Origin: Roseomonas alba
GTDB taxonomy: Bacteria; Pseudomonadota; Alphaproteobacteria; Acetobacterales; Acetobacteraceae
Assembly (NCBI RefSeq): GCF_019430885.1
Contig: NZ_JAHYBZ010000003.1
Coordinates: 1-64,000, forward strand
DNA length: 64,000 nucleotides
Direction: 5' to 3'
This document shows, in pieces, positions 50,394 through 61,055 of the stretch. The notes beneath the pieces are model-generated. The model did no database searches. It saw nothing but the letters and a program-made list of their open reading frames with translations, and had not been told where the DNA came from. Each line of letters begins with the position of its first letter. Within the stretch, counting starts at the first letter, position 1. Position numbers and translations under genes: made by a program.

Positions 50394-51136
50394 CCATGCT
50401 GCGCTCGGCGCTGTTCAACCTGCTGTTCCTGGGCGGGACGGCGCTTGTCGTGCTCGCGGCCGTGCCGCTGCTCGCCGCGCCCCCGCCTGTGCTGATCGGC
50501 TATGTGCGGCTGTGGGCCCGCGCCGTGATCGGATTGCTGCGCATCGTCTGCGGCATCCGGGTCGCGGTGACAGGCCTTGAGCACATCCCCACCGGCGGCG
50601 CGATCATCGCCGCCAAGCATCAATCGGCCTTCGACACCGTGGTCTGGCTCGTCCTGCTGCCGCGCTGCGTCTATGTCCTGAAGAAGGAGCTGCTCGACAT
50701 CCCGATCTGGGGCTGGCTCGCACGGCGCTGCGGGCATGTCGCCGTCGATCGCAAGGCCGGTGCGAAGGCCCTACGGGGCATGGTGCGGGAGGCCGGGGGC
50801 CGGCTCGCCGAGGGTCGGCCCATCGTGATCTTCCCCGAGGGCACGCGCACGGCACCCGGCGAGCACGTGCCGTACCAGCCCGGCGTCGCGGCGCTGGCCG
50901 CCGCGACCCATGCGCCGGTGGTGCCGGTGGCGACCGACAGCGGGCGCTGCTGGGGCCGGCGCGCCTTCCGCAAGCCGCCGGGGGTCATCCACATCTCGGT
51001 GCTGCCGCCACTGCCGGCCGGCCAGCCACGCGCCGCGCTGATGAACGCCCTGGAAACGGCGATCGAGGACGAAACCGCGCGCCTCCACGGCAGTGCGCAT
51101 CCTGTGGATAAATCTGGGGAGAGAGGCTGCGGATAA
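50390..51136 (+). CDS. plsC: 1-acyl-sn-glycerol-3-phosphate acyltransferase PlsC
   Basis: Makes phosphatidic acid from lysophosphatidic acid at the inner membrane. It has 248 residues. One or two N-terminal hydrophobic segments (about 8-50) precede the catalytic H-x4-D motif KHQSAFDT. FPEGTRT is the glycerol-phosphate-binding motif. It ends the ftsE-ftsX-DUF218-plsC run, in which every joint overlaps. The 232 bases after it contain an AT-rich patch with TTTTTTT near 51187, probably the promoter region of the next gene. Confidence 0.92.
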   Translation: MTMLRSALFNLLFLGGTALVVLAAVPLLAAPPPVLIGYVRLWARAVIGLLRIVCGIRVAVTGLEHIPTGGAIIAAKHQSAFDTVVWLVLLPRCVYVLKKELLDIPIWGWLARRCGHVAVDRKAGAKALRGMVREAGGRLAEGRPIVIFPEGTRTAPGEHVPYQPGVAALAAATHAPVVPVATDSGRCWGRRAFRKPPGVIHISVLPPLPAGQPRAALMNALETAIEDETARLHGSAHPVDKSGERGCG

Positions 51137-51368
51137 CTTCATCCAGGGGGTCAGGGCATTAGGTCATAGTACTGAAGATATTGAGTTTTTTTCCAAGATG
51201 CCCGGTTTGTGGATGAAGTGCCCCACCGGCGTGCCGGCGCGCACCGCACGGTGGCATCCCCGGCGGACCGGCAACTTGCGGAAACTCAACTTTTCGTGGT
51301 GCTTCCTGCGCTAGATTCGCGCGAAACGTGTGCGGGAACCAACCCGCCACGGGAAGAAGGAACGCAGC

Positions 51369-52499
51369 ATGCGATGGGATCGACGCGGCCTGCTGGCCGC
51401 CGGGCTCGGCCTGGGCGCCGCCGGGTTGCTGGCGCCGCGCCAGGCCGAGGCCTGCACAGGCATCCGGCTGAAGGGCGCCGATGGGTCTGTCATCTTCGCC
51501 CGGACCCTCGAATGGGGCACCTTCGACATGATGCCGCGGCTGGCCGCGGTGCCCTCGGGCATCGCGTTGCAGGCGGCTGACAAGATGCCCGACGGCAAGC
51601 CCGGCATCGCCTGGACCGGCCGCCACAAGGCGCTGGCGATCTTCGCCCTCGGCAAGCCCGTGGTCACGGACGGGCTGAACGAGGCCGGCCTTGTCGTCGG
51701 CATGTTCTACCACCCGGGCACGGCGGTCTATGCGCCCTATGATCCCGCCCAGGCGGCCCGGTCCATGGCGATGACGGACCTCGCGGGCTACCTGCTGACG
51801 AATTGCGCGACGGTCGCCGAGGTGCGCGCGGCGCTTGCCGATATCCGCATCGCCCCGGTGGTCGAGCCGGCCCTCGGCTTCCCAGCACCGGCGCATGTCA
51901 TCGCCATCGAGGAGAGCGGCCAGGCGGTGGTGATCGAATCGCTCGAGGGCGCGCTGCGCGTCTTCGATGCGCCCTTCGGCGTCATCACCAATTCGCCCAG
52001 CTACGACTGGCACATGACCAATGTGCGGAACTATCTGGAACTCTCGCCCGCCGATCGCGGCCCGCGCCGCGTCGCCGGGGTGGAGCTGGCGCCGATCGGG
52101 GTGGGGTCGGGGCTGCTGGGTTTGCCGGGGGACTATACGCCGCCCAGCCGCTTCATCCGCGCCGCGGCCTATGTGGCGACCGCGCGGCACACCACGGGCG
52201 GCTTCGACACGGTGCGGGAGAGCTTCCGCATCCTCGACAATTTCGACCTGCCCGTGGAAGCGGTCAGCCAGGAGCGGGGCGCGCCGGGCCAGCCGCAACT
52301 GATGTACAGCGCCACGCAATGGACGGTGGCGAGCGATATCCGCAACCGCGCCATGTACTACCACACGCAGTTCAACAGGACGCTGCGCCGGGTGAAGATG
52401 GCCGATGTGGACTTTGCGTCGCTGGGCGGCCGGGTGGCCAGCCGGCCACTGGACGATCCCCGGGAGGAACCGATCCGGGACGTGGTGCCGCGCCCGTAG
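51369..52499 (+). CDS. Secreted linear amide C-N hydrolase (choloylglycine hydrolase/penicillin acylase family)
   Basis: N-terminal nucleophile hydrolase with 376 residues. The start MRWDRRGLLAAGLGLG is a Tat-type signal; cleavage after AEA would expose Cys29 in CTGIRLKGADG as the nucleophile. ARTLEWG and the late NSPSYDWHMTNVRNYL segment are choloylglycine-hydrolase landmarks. Family members cleave conjugated bile salts, penicillin V or acyl-homoserine lactones, so the amide substrate is open. An AAGGA site seven bases upstream supports ATG 51369 over the earlier in-frame start. A single gene behind an AT-rich region. Confidence 0.88.
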   Translation: MRWDRRGLLAAGLGLGAAGLLAPRQAEACTGIRLKGADGSVIFARTLEWGTFDMMPRLAAVPSGIALQAADKMPDGKPGIAWTGRHKALAIFALGKPVVTDGLNEAGLVVGMFYHPGTAVYAPYDPAQAARSMAMTDLAGYLLTNCATVAEVRAALADIRIAPVVEPALGFPAPAHVIAIEESGQAVVIESLEGALRVFDAPFGVITNSPSYDWHMTNVRNYLELSPADRGPRRVAGVELAPIGVGSGLLGLPGDYTPPSRFIRAAAYVATARHTTGGFDTVRESFRILDNFDLPVEAVSQERGAPGQPQLMYSATQWTVASDIRNRAMYYHTQFNRTLRRVKMADVDFASLGGRVASRPLDDPREEPIRDVVPRP

Positions 52500-52618
52500 C
52501 GCGCGGCCGTCAGCGGGCGCCTCGCCACCCTCGGCATGACGATTTCATGGCGGTCCGCCGCATATGCGATCGCATGGTATGAGGGTCGCGTCCTTTTCCC
52601 CCGCGCGGTGCCTGACCC

Positions 52619-53335
52619 TTGCACTTCCTGACCACGATCCAGCCGATGGCGCTGCTCGACAGCGCCTTCAGCCTCTTCGTCGCCTTCGTCCTCGGCACGC
52701 TAGTGGGAGTGGAACGCCAGTTCCGCCAGCGCAGCGCCGGGTTGCGCACCAACACGCTGGTCGCCGTCGGCGCCGCCGCCTTCGTCGACATCGCCCAGCG
52801 CCTGGCCGGCGATGCCGAGGCGGTGCGCGTCATCTCCTATGTCGTCTCGGGCATCGGCTTCCTGGGGGCCGGCGTCATCATGAAGGAGGGGCTGAACGTC
52901 CGCGGCCTGAACACCGCGGCGACGCTGTGGTGCTCGGCGGCGATCGGCGCCGCGGCGGGGTCGGATCTGGTGGTGGAGGCGGTCCTGATCACCGCCTTCG
53001 TCCTGGCCGGCAATACGCTGCTGCGGCCCGTGGTGACCTGGATCGAGCGTCGCCCGCTCGACCAGACAGGCACCGAGGCGCGGATCGAGGTCCGCATCAC
53101 CACCGACGCCCGGCACCTGGCGGCGATGCGCCGACATCTGATCGAGCGCCTTCAGGCCGCGCAGTATCCGGTCGCCGATGTCGAGGTGATCGAACGCGGC
53201 GAGGACGTCGTCGAGGTGACTGCCGTGCTGGTCAGCACCGTCGTGGTGACGGCGGAGATCGGGGCGGTGGTGGCCGAACTGTCCCGCCACCCGGCCATCA
53301 GCGACGCCGCCTGGGAAAGCAGCTCCCTGGAATGA
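52619..53335 (+). CDS. MgtC/SapB-family membrane protein
   Basis: 238 residues from TTG 52619, or 229 from ATG 52646 (MALLDSAF). Four or five membrane segments are packed into the first 140 residues. TLVGVERQFRQRSAGLRTNTLV and GIGFLGAGVIMKEGLNVRGL are the MgtC signature. The last 85 residues form a soluble ACT-like domain. In pathogens MgtC aids growth at low magnesium and inhibits F-ATPase; in other bacteria the role is unclear. Neither start has a good ribosome site. Its end overlaps an upstream ATG of dsbD. Confidence 0.88.
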   Translation: MHFLTTIQPMALLDSAFSLFVAFVLGTLVGVERQFRQRSAGLRTNTLVAVGAAAFVDIAQRLAGDAEAVRVISYVVSGIGFLGAGVIMKEGLNVRGLNTAATLWCSAAIGAAAGSDLVVEAVLITAFVLAGNTLLRPVVTWIERRPLDQTGTEARIEVRITTDARHLAAMRRHLIERLQAAQYPVADVEVIERGEDVVEVTAVLVSTVVVTAEIGAVVAELSRHPAISDAAWESSSLE

Positions 53336-53403
53336 TCCCCGGCCGGCCGAAATTCTTCGTTACGGGACTTGCGGCGCGGTCCGGGGCACCTTTCTTTCCC
53401 GTC

Positions 53404-55476
53404 ATGTTGCAAGTGCTCACCGTCCTTGCCGCCGTCCTCGCGCTCGCGCCCGCCGCGCGGGCGCTTGAGAGCGCGCCTGTCACCTCCCCCCGCGCGACGG
53501 TCACGGTGCTCGCGGACCATGACGCCATCGCGCCGGGACAGACTTTCCGGATCGCGCTGCGCCAGCGCCTCGCGCCTGGCTGGCACACCTACTGGATCAA
53601 CCCGGGGGATGCGGGGCAACCGCCCGAGGTCGCCCTGACCATGCCCGAGGGCGCGACGAGCGCCCCGATGCAGTTCCCCGCGCCGCAGCGCATCCCCTTC
53701 GGACCCCTGGTGAATTTCGGCTACGAGGGCGAAGCGGTCTTCACAATCCCGGTCACCGCCCCGGCGGGCCTGAAGCCGGGCGAGACCTTCCCGATCCAGG
53801 CCGATGCGACCTGGCTGGTCTGCGAGCGCATCTGCATCCCCGAGGAAGGCACCTTCCGGCTCGACATCCCGGTTGAGGCCGCGGGGCGTCCGGCCGACGC
53901 CGCCACCGGCAGCCTGTTCATCGCCGCCGAGGCTTCCCAGGCCCGCGCCGCCCCTTTCAGCGCGACCTATGGCTTCCAGGACGGCGCCGGGGCCATCGCG
54001 ATCTCCGGCCCGGGCATCGCGCCCGGCGCGGTGCGCGAGGCCTTCTTCTTCCCCGAGCCCTGGGGCGTGATCGACAACGCCGCGCCGCAGCCGATGACGG
54101 TCGCGGACGGCACGCTGCGGCTCGGGCTGACGCGCGGCGGGGCGGAGAGCCTGCCATCCTCGGTGGCTGGCGTGGTGGCGATCACCGATGCCGCGGGCGT
54201 GCGCGGGGCCTATCTGATCTCGGCGCCCCTGGGCCCGGTGCCCGCGGCTGGCGCGGCGGCCGGGCTGCCGCTGTGGCAGGCGCTGCTGTTTGCCGCCCTG
54301 GGCGGGCTCATCCTGAACCTGATGCCCTGCGTCTTCCCGATCCTCGCCATGAAGGCGGTGTCGCTCGCGAAGCTGTCCGGCGCGGCGCGCGGGACGGTGC
54401 GGGCGCATGCGGTGTCCTATACGGCGGGGGTGGTGCTGTCCTTCCTCGCGCTTGGCGCGCTTCTGGTCGGGCTACGGGCGGCCGGCGGTGTGGCGGGGTG
54501 GGGGTTCCAGTTCACCTCGCCGGTCTTCGTCGCGGCCATGGCCTGGCTGATGCTGGCGGTCGGGCTGAACCTGTCGGGCGTCTTCGCCATCGGCGGGCCG
54601 GTTTCGGCCGGCAGCGGGCTCGCGGCCAAGGGCGGGCATGCCGGGTCCTTCTTCACCGGGATGCTCGCCGTGCTGGTGGCGACGCCCTGCACGGCGCCTT
54701 TCATGGCCGCGGCGATCGGCGCGGCGCTGGGCATGAGCGCGGCCGAGGCATTGGCCGTATTCGCCGCCATGGGGCTCGGCATGGCCCTGCCCTACGCGCT
54801 GCTCGGGGTCTTCCCCGCCCTGGCCCGGCTGCTGCCGAAGCCCGGCCTGTGGATGGAGCGGCTGAAGCAGGGCCTGGCCTTCCCGATGTATGCGGCCGCC
54901 GCCTGGCTGGTCTGGGTGCTGTCGGAACAGGCCGGGTCGATGGCGGTGCTCGCCGTGCTGGGCGGCGCCGTGCTGATCGGCTTCGCCGCCTGGGCGATCG
55001 GCATCGCGCAGCAGTCGGGTGGACGCATCGCCCGGGCGGTGGGGGTCGCGGCGGTCGTCGGCGCCCTTGCCCTGCTGCCGGGCCTGCATGCCGCCCCCGC
55101 GCCCGCCCAGGCCGCCGGCGCGGACCATGGCGAGCCCTGGTCCGAGGCCCGCCTTGCCGCGCTGCGCGCCGAAGGCCGCCCGGTCTTCGTGAACCTTACC
55201 GCCGCCTGGTGCATCACCTGCAAGGTGAATGAGCGGGTGGCCCTCGCGACCGATGGGGTCCAGCGCGCCTTCGCCGACAGCAACATCGCCTATCTGACCG
55301 GCGACTGGACCCGCGGCGACCCGGCCATCACCGCCGTGCTGCGCGCCCATCAGCGGGATGGGGTGCCGCTCTATCTGTTCTACCCGGCGGGGGGCGGTGC
55401 GCCGCGCATCCTGCCGCAGATCCTCACCGAAGGGATCATCCTCCAAGCCATTGCCGAACCGCGAGAGAGCACATGA
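53404..55476 (+). CDS. dsbD: DsbD/ScsB-family protein-disulfide reductase
   Basis: Moves electrons from cytoplasmic thioredoxin to periplasmic thiol proteins. It has 690 residues. The signal MLQVLTVLAAVLALAPAARA supports ATG 53404; an earlier in-frame ATG at 53332 overlaps the MgtC stop but would hide the signal. The periplasmic N-domain has a C-x3-C (VCERICIP). The eight-helix core holds cysteines in LMPCVFPILAM and VATPCTAPFM. The C-terminal thioredoxin domain has CITC in AAWCITCK. All three redox pairs are intact. The remnant of a redoxin gene follows. Confidence 0.92.
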   Translation: MLQVLTVLAAVLALAPAARALESAPVTSPRATVTVLADHDAIAPGQTFRIALRQRLAPGWHTYWINPGDAGQPPEVALTMPEGATSAPMQFPAPQRIPFGPLVNFGYEGEAVFTIPVTAPAGLKPGETFPIQADATWLVCERICIPEEGTFRLDIPVEAAGRPADAATGSLFIAAEASQARAAPFSATYGFQDGAGAIAISGPGIAPGAVREAFFFPEPWGVIDNAAPQPMTVADGTLRLGLTRGGAESLPSSVAGVVAITDAAGVRGAYLISAPLGPVPAAGAAAGLPLWQALLFAALGGLILNLMPCVFPILAMKAVSLAKLSGAARGTVRAHAVSYTAGVVLSFLALGALLVGLRAAGGVAGWGFQFTSPVFVAAMAWLMLAVGLNLSGVFAIGGPVSAGSGLAAKGGHAGSFFTGMLAVLVATPCTAPFMAAAIGAALGMSAAEALAVFAAMGLGMALPYALLGVFPALARLLPKPGLWMERLKQGLAFPMYAAAAWLVWVLSEQAGSMAVLAVLGGAVLIGFAAWAIGIAQQSGGRIARAVGVAAVVGALALLPGLHAAPAPAQAAGADHGEPWSEARLAALRAEGRPVFVNLTAAWCITCKVNERVALATDGVQRAFADSNIAYLTGDWTRGDPAITAVLRAHQRDGVPLYLFYPAGGGAPRILPQILTEGIILQAIAEPREST

Positions 55477-55583
55477 CGGCGAGGTTCACCCGCCGCGCCG
55501 CCCTCGGCGCCGCCGAAGGGCGGCCGGTGCAGCAGGCGAGCACGCCGCCCTATGGATGCGCGACCAAGTATGTCGGGGCGTGA
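55473..55583 (+). pseudogene. Remnant of a Tat-exported thioredoxin-family protein
   Basis: A 36-codon frame overlaps the dsbD stop as ATGA. It starts MTARFTRRAALGAA, a twin-arginine signal, and then jumps to EGRPVQQASTPPYGCATKYV, which resembles the C-terminal end of the periplasmic redoxins often encoded after dsbD (GRPV...PYGCSVKY). The whole catalytic part, about 150 residues, is absent without a frame break. A simple internal deletion is the likely cause. It could still encode a short peptide. A repeat cluster begins ten bases later. Confidence 0.5.
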
Positions 55584-55592
55584 CGGGTGATT

Positions 55593-56073
55593 GGAGGGGG
55601 CTTTGCCCCCTCCAAACCTCCCCCACCAAAGGCCACAGGGCCTTTGGAAACCGTCACTTGGCATGGGGCATCACGGTTCGGCCCAAGGCCGGGAGTCGTT
55701 CTCGCGCGCCGAGGATGCGCGGGTCCCTGGCCGTTGCCCTCATTCTTCCGCTGCGGAAGCTGGAGGGGCGCCGCCCCTCCAAACCAACCCCGCGAAGGCC
55801 GGAGGGCCTTTGCAGCCATCGACCTGGCTCTATGCGCCGCTGGCAGGACGTCCGTCGAAAGCCGCCCTTGCGCCCGCAAGGCGTTTCGAGGGCACGAAGG
55901 TGACCGCCCCTCCCAACACCAAGTGCCTGCGGTCCAGGCGCTCCAAGCATCTGGCGGGGTGGTTCGGAGGGACAGAGCCCCCCGATCTTCGGCTGCGGAA
56001 CCAGCCCGGCAATGGAGAATGGCGTCCGGGCCTCTGACGGGGTGAGGTCCGGAGCGGGGCAGAGCCCCTCTCC
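55593..56073 (+). repeat. Cluster of palindromic repeat copies between dsbD and dnaG
   Basis: This 537-base gap has no convincing gene. It holds a left end (stem A 55593-55613, stem B 55626-55647, loop ACAG), then an element running left to right (stem A 55762-55780, degenerate stem B 55792-55813, CTTGCGC, CTCCAAGCA, and a TGGCGGGGTGGTTC right end near 55950-55990), and a last stem A at 56051-56073 preceded by GGGGTGAGGTCC. It looks like nested or tandem insertions. The last hairpin lies 47 bases before dnaG. Confidence 0.75.
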
Positions 56074-56120
56074 GCGCGCGTGCAATCATCGCGGCGCGAG
56101 TCTAGTTTCTCCGGCTTCCC

Positions 56121-57917
56121 ATGGCCCTGCCCCCCGCATTCCTCGACGAGCTGCGCGCCCGAACGCCCCTGCCCGGGCTGATCGGGCGGAAGACGCGGCT
56201 GACCAAATCGGGGCGGAACTGGAAGGGCTGCTGCCCCTTCCATGGCGAGAAGACCCCCTCCTTCTACGTCTATGACGACCATTTCCACTGCTTCGGCTGC
56301 GGCGCGCATGGGGATGCCATCACCTTCGTCATGCGCGCGGACGGCGCGTCCTTCCCCGAGGCCATCGAGCGCCTGGCGGCAGAAGCCGGGATGGATGTGC
56401 CGAAGCCATCGCCGCAGGAAGCTGCGCGAGAGCGGCGCGCGCGCGATCTGCATGCCGTCATGCAGGCGGCGGCCGAAGCCTATCATCGCCGCCTCTTCCT
56501 GCCGGAGGGACGGCCGGCGCTGGACTACCTGCTGCGGCGGGGGCTGAAGGACGCGACGATCCGCGACTTCCTGCTGGGCTGGGCACCCGGCGGCCGGGGC
56601 GCCATCCAGGCCGACCTGAAGGCCGAGGGCGTGACCGAGGAGCAGTTGCTTGAAGCCGGGCTGCTGCGGGCGGGCGAGGCCGGGGATCCGCCCCGCGACT
56701 TCTTCTTCTCACGCGTCATGTTCCCCATCCGCGATCGGCGCGGACGGGTAATCGCCTTTGGCGGGCGCATCCTGGGCGACGGCCAGCCGAAATACGTGAA
56801 CAGCCCGGAGACGCCGCTGTTCCGCAAGCGGATGGGGCTCTACGGCCTGGATCTGGCGCGGGAGGGGGCGTTTCGCGGCGCCTCGGTCGTCGCGGTCGAG
56901 GGCTATATGGACGTCATCGCCCTGCACCAGGCCGGGTTCACGGGAGCCGTCGCGCCGCTCGGGACCGCGCTGACGGCGGAGCAACTGGAAGAGCTGTGGC
57001 GGCTGAACCCCGAGCCGGTGCTGTGCTTCGACGGCGATGCGGCAGGCGCGCGGGCGGCGGCGCGGGCGGCGGAACTGGCCCTGCCACTGATCACCAGCGA
57101 ACGGACGCTGCGCTTCGCGACCCTGCCGGCCGGGGAGGACCCTGACACCCTGACCGCGAAGCGCGGCCCGGCGGCATTCCAGGCCGTGCTCGACGGGGCC
57201 CGGCCGATGTCGGATGCGCTCTACGGTCTGATTGCCGAGGGGCGCCCGGCCGCGACGCCCGAACAGCGCGCCGCGCTGCGCAACCGGTTGAACGCGGCAG
57301 CAGGGGCCATCGCCGACAAGGCGCTGGCCGGCGAATACCGCCGCGTGCTGCTGGACCGGTTCTTCGCCGCATCCCGCCTGCGGCCAGGCCAGCGCCCGCC
57401 GCCCCGCCGCGCCGCCCGGCCCGCCATATCCGAAGGCCCGGTCCGCGCCGAACGCGCCCGGATGATGTTCGCCATCATTCTCCGCCACCCCTGGATCCTG
57501 CCCCAGGTGGAGGAGGCGATCGGGCTGCTCGACCTGCCGCCGGGACCCGCCACGCAACTGCGGGACGCGATTCTCGCATGGGGTGTGGCCTCGGAACCGC
57601 TTGACTCTGAAGGTTTGATCGCCCACCTCGCCCATCATGGCGCGGAAGATGCGGTTGCCTGGGCTCTGATGCCCGTGGGCCTCCCCTTCGCAGCGGGGCC
57701 GGAAGCCCTGCCGCGGGAGGTCGAGGAAGGCTTCTGGCACTTTTTCCTGCGCCTGCGCGGCGAGGCGGAATTGATCGAGGATCAGCGGGAAGCCCGGCAG
57801 AGTCTTGCCGAAACGAATGATCCTTCGGCGCAGCGCCGATTGATCCTGGTGACGGAGGCGCTGGACGCGCTCCGCCGCGGCGAGGGCGCCGCGGAGGCGT
57901 CGGGCGACGCCGCATAG
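56121..57917 (+). CDS. dnaG: DNA primase DnaG
   Basis: Synthesises RNA primers at the replication fork. It has 598 residues. The CHC2 zinc-binding domain is at the start (CCPFHGEKTPSFYVYDDHFH, then CFGCGAHGDA). YVNSPETPLFRKR and the TOPRIM domain (VVAVEGYMDVIALHQAG, then CFDGDAAG) follow, and the C-terminal helicase-binding region is the last 170 residues. It lies 72 bases upstream of rpoD, as in the macromolecular synthesis operon; rpsU is not present. Confidence 0.95.
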   Translation: MALPPAFLDELRARTPLPGLIGRKTRLTKSGRNWKGCCPFHGEKTPSFYVYDDHFHCFGCGAHGDAITFVMRADGASFPEAIERLAAEAGMDVPKPSPQEAARERRARDLHAVMQAAAEAYHRRLFLPEGRPALDYLLRRGLKDATIRDFLLGWAPGGRGAIQADLKAEGVTEEQLLEAGLLRAGEAGDPPRDFFFSRVMFPIRDRRGRVIAFGGRILGDGQPKYVNSPETPLFRKRMGLYGLDLAREGAFRGASVVAVEGYMDVIALHQAGFTGAVAPLGTALTAEQLEELWRLNPEPVLCFDGDAAGARAAARAAELALPLITSERTLRFATLPAGEDPDTLTAKRGPAAFQAVLDGARPMSDALYGLIAEGRPAATPEQRAALRNRLNAAAGAIADKALAGEYRRVLLDRFFAASRLRPGQRPPPRRAARPAISEGPVRAERARMMFAIILRHPWILPQVEEAIGLLDLPPGPATQLRDAILAWGVASEPLDSEGLIAHLAHHGAEDAVAWALMPVGLPFAAGPEALPREVEEGFWHFFLRLRGEAELIEDQREARQSLAETNDPSAQRRLILVTEALDALRRGEGAAEASGDAA

Positions 57918-57934
57918 GGTAGAGGGTGGTTTTC

Positions 57935-57964
57935 TCGGGCATCCGGCTGCGATCGGATGCCCGA
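57935..57964 (+). ncRNA. Hairpin between dnaG and rpoD
   Basis: Perfect 11-base arms (TCGGGCATCCG and CGGATGCCCGA) enclose an eight-base loop, 17 bases after the dnaG stop and 25 before the rpoD ATG. No T-run follows. In E. coli the dnaG-rpoD junction contains an RNase processing site that lets the two genes be expressed at different levels; this stem is in the matching place. It also buries an upstream ATG (57957). Confidence 0.55.
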
Positions 57965-57989
57965 AACCGTTGGACGGAGCGGAGTACGC

Positions 57990-59909
<1,920 letters not shown>

Positions 59910-59938
59910 GGGCGAGACCGAGAGGGCTTTCCCCGCGC

Positions 59939-59954
59939 AAGGCCGAGAGGCCTT
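59939..59954 (+). terminator. Stem-B-like hairpin after rpoD
   Basis: AAGGCC and GGCCTT flank the loop GAGA 29 bases after the rpoD stop. It looks like a shortened stem B of the repeat family and may stabilise or end the rpoD transcript. No T-run follows. Confidence 0.4.
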
Positions 59955-59989
59955 CCTGAGGGCTTGTTTGCGTTCACGGGCGGAACCGG

Positions 59990-60253
59990 CGGGGCCGTGC
60001 CTCTCCGGACATCCCCGCCATCGCGGTCCCACTGACGTTGCCATGAAACGTCAGTGGGTGCCCCCGGTGCTTGGAGCACCTGGACCGCAGGCATCTCGCA
60101 CACAGCAGAAAGCCCGTATTGGCCCCTCGAAGCCCGCCTCGTGCGCAAGAGCGCGCTTCGCCACCATTCCGTCAGCGGCGCCCGGCACCACGTTGAGGTC
60201 CGCGAAGGCCTTTCGGCCTTTGCTGGGGTGGCCTGGAGAGGCAAAGCCCCTCC
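59990..60253 (-). repeat. Inverted palindromic element between rpoD and the GNAT gene
   Basis: The 537-base gap has no gene. Read on the minus strand, the element starts with stem A (60235-60253) and stem B (60202-60223, loop GAAA), then GTGCCGGGCGCC, an interior with CTCTTGCGC, GGTGCTCCAAGCACC, and a perfect dyad at 60028-60058 (arms CCCACTGACGTT and AACGTCAGTGGG, loop of seven). It ends near 59990 in a degenerate stem A. The order is the same as in 45278-45554. From 60254 to 60430 I see nothing specific. Confidence 0.75.
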
Positions 60254-60446
60254 AACTCGTCACCGGAAACAAGCCGGCCTTTGAATATCGATTGTGGTGC
60301 GCGGCACAAGATCCGGCGGGCAGGCAGCAGTTCGGCCTGGCGGTTGAGGCGAGCGGGCCAGGGTCCGCCTCCCGCCCGCAGAGCGCCTCTGTTGACCACG
60401 CCCTTCGCCATCGCGAGAGTCGCGCCATCAGGAGAGGGTCGCACGA

Positions 60447-61016
60447 ATGGCGGCAACGATGAATGAGATCGAGGAAGTGACGGTCGACGTCACCTTCCTG
60501 CGGATGGACACGCCGCCCAGCGATCCGTCCCGACCCCTGCCGCCCGATGTCCGTGTGGAACAGGCGCGGCACTGCTCGGTGCCCTTCTATCGCTACCTCT
60601 ATGACACGGTGGGCGAACCCTGGCTGTGGTGGATGCGCCGCACAGCCACCGATGCGGAGCTCTCGGCGCTGCTGTCCATGCCCGCGGTGTCGATCCATGT
60701 GCTGATGAAGGATGGCGAACCCGCGGGGTTCTACGAGCTCGACCGCCGTTATCCGCATGCGGTGAACCTCGCCTATTTCGGGCTGATGCCCTGGGCGATC
60801 GGCACTGGGGTGGGGCGCGCTTTCCTGCGCCATGCGGTTGATACCGCCTGGGCCGCGGGCAAGCCGGCGGTGACGGTGAATACCTGCACGGCGGATCATC
60901 CGCGCGCCCTGCCCTCCTATGTGGCCGCAGGGTTCCAGAGGCTGCGCACGGTGCGGGAAGTCTGGCCGGTGCCGAGGCGGCTCGGCCTTCGGGTGCCGCC
61001 GCATCTGGGGCGCTGA
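60447..61016 (+). CDS. GNAT-family N-acetyltransferase
   Basis: Predicted acetyltransferase with 189 residues; substrate unknown. VRVEQARHCSVPFYRYLYDTVG opens the fold. VSIHVLMKDGEPAGFYELDRR and the GLMPWAIGTGVGRAFLRHAV segment form the core and acetyl-CoA loop, and NTCTADHPRALPSYVAAGFQ is motif B. The form with WxWxxRR and VNTCTxDHP resembles a GNAT subgroup common in alphaproteobacteria. A GGAGAGGG site eight bases upstream supports ATG 60447; ATG 60459 is also possible. Strong hairpins follow its stop. Confidence 0.82.
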   Translation: MAATMNEIEEVTVDVTFLRMDTPPSDPSRPLPPDVRVEQARHCSVPFYRYLYDTVGEPWLWWMRRTATDAELSALLSMPAVSIHVLMKDGEPAGFYELDRRYPHAVNLAYFGLMPWAIGTGVGRAFLRHAVDTAWAAGKPAVTVNTCTADHPRALPSYVAAGFQRLRTVREVWPVPRRLGLRVPPHLGR

Positions 61017-61026
61017 GAGACCGTTT

Positions 61027-61052
61027 GGACATGCGCCGGTCGGCGCATGTCC
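61027..61052 (+). ncRNA. First hairpin after the GNAT gene
   Basis: GGACATGCGCC and GGCGCATGTCC are perfect 11-base arms around the loop GGTC, 10 bases after the GNAT stop. It is followed at once by the much larger stem at 61056. Confidence 0.7.
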
Positions 61053-61055
61053 ATG

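Noticed and set aside
51093..51314. Short frame of 73 codons after plsC
   Set aside because: It overlaps the plsC end, has no ribosome site or homology, and lies in the likely promoter region of the next gene.
55587..56045. Several frames of 140-180 codons in the gap before dnaG
   Set aside because: They are translations of the palindromic repeats (for example KATGPLETVT or KGHRAFGN peptides) and recur wherever the repeat occurs.
57957..57989. Upstream ATG for rpoD
   Set aside because: It lies in the right arm of a strong hairpin; the ATG at 57990 has a GGAG site and the expected N-terminus.
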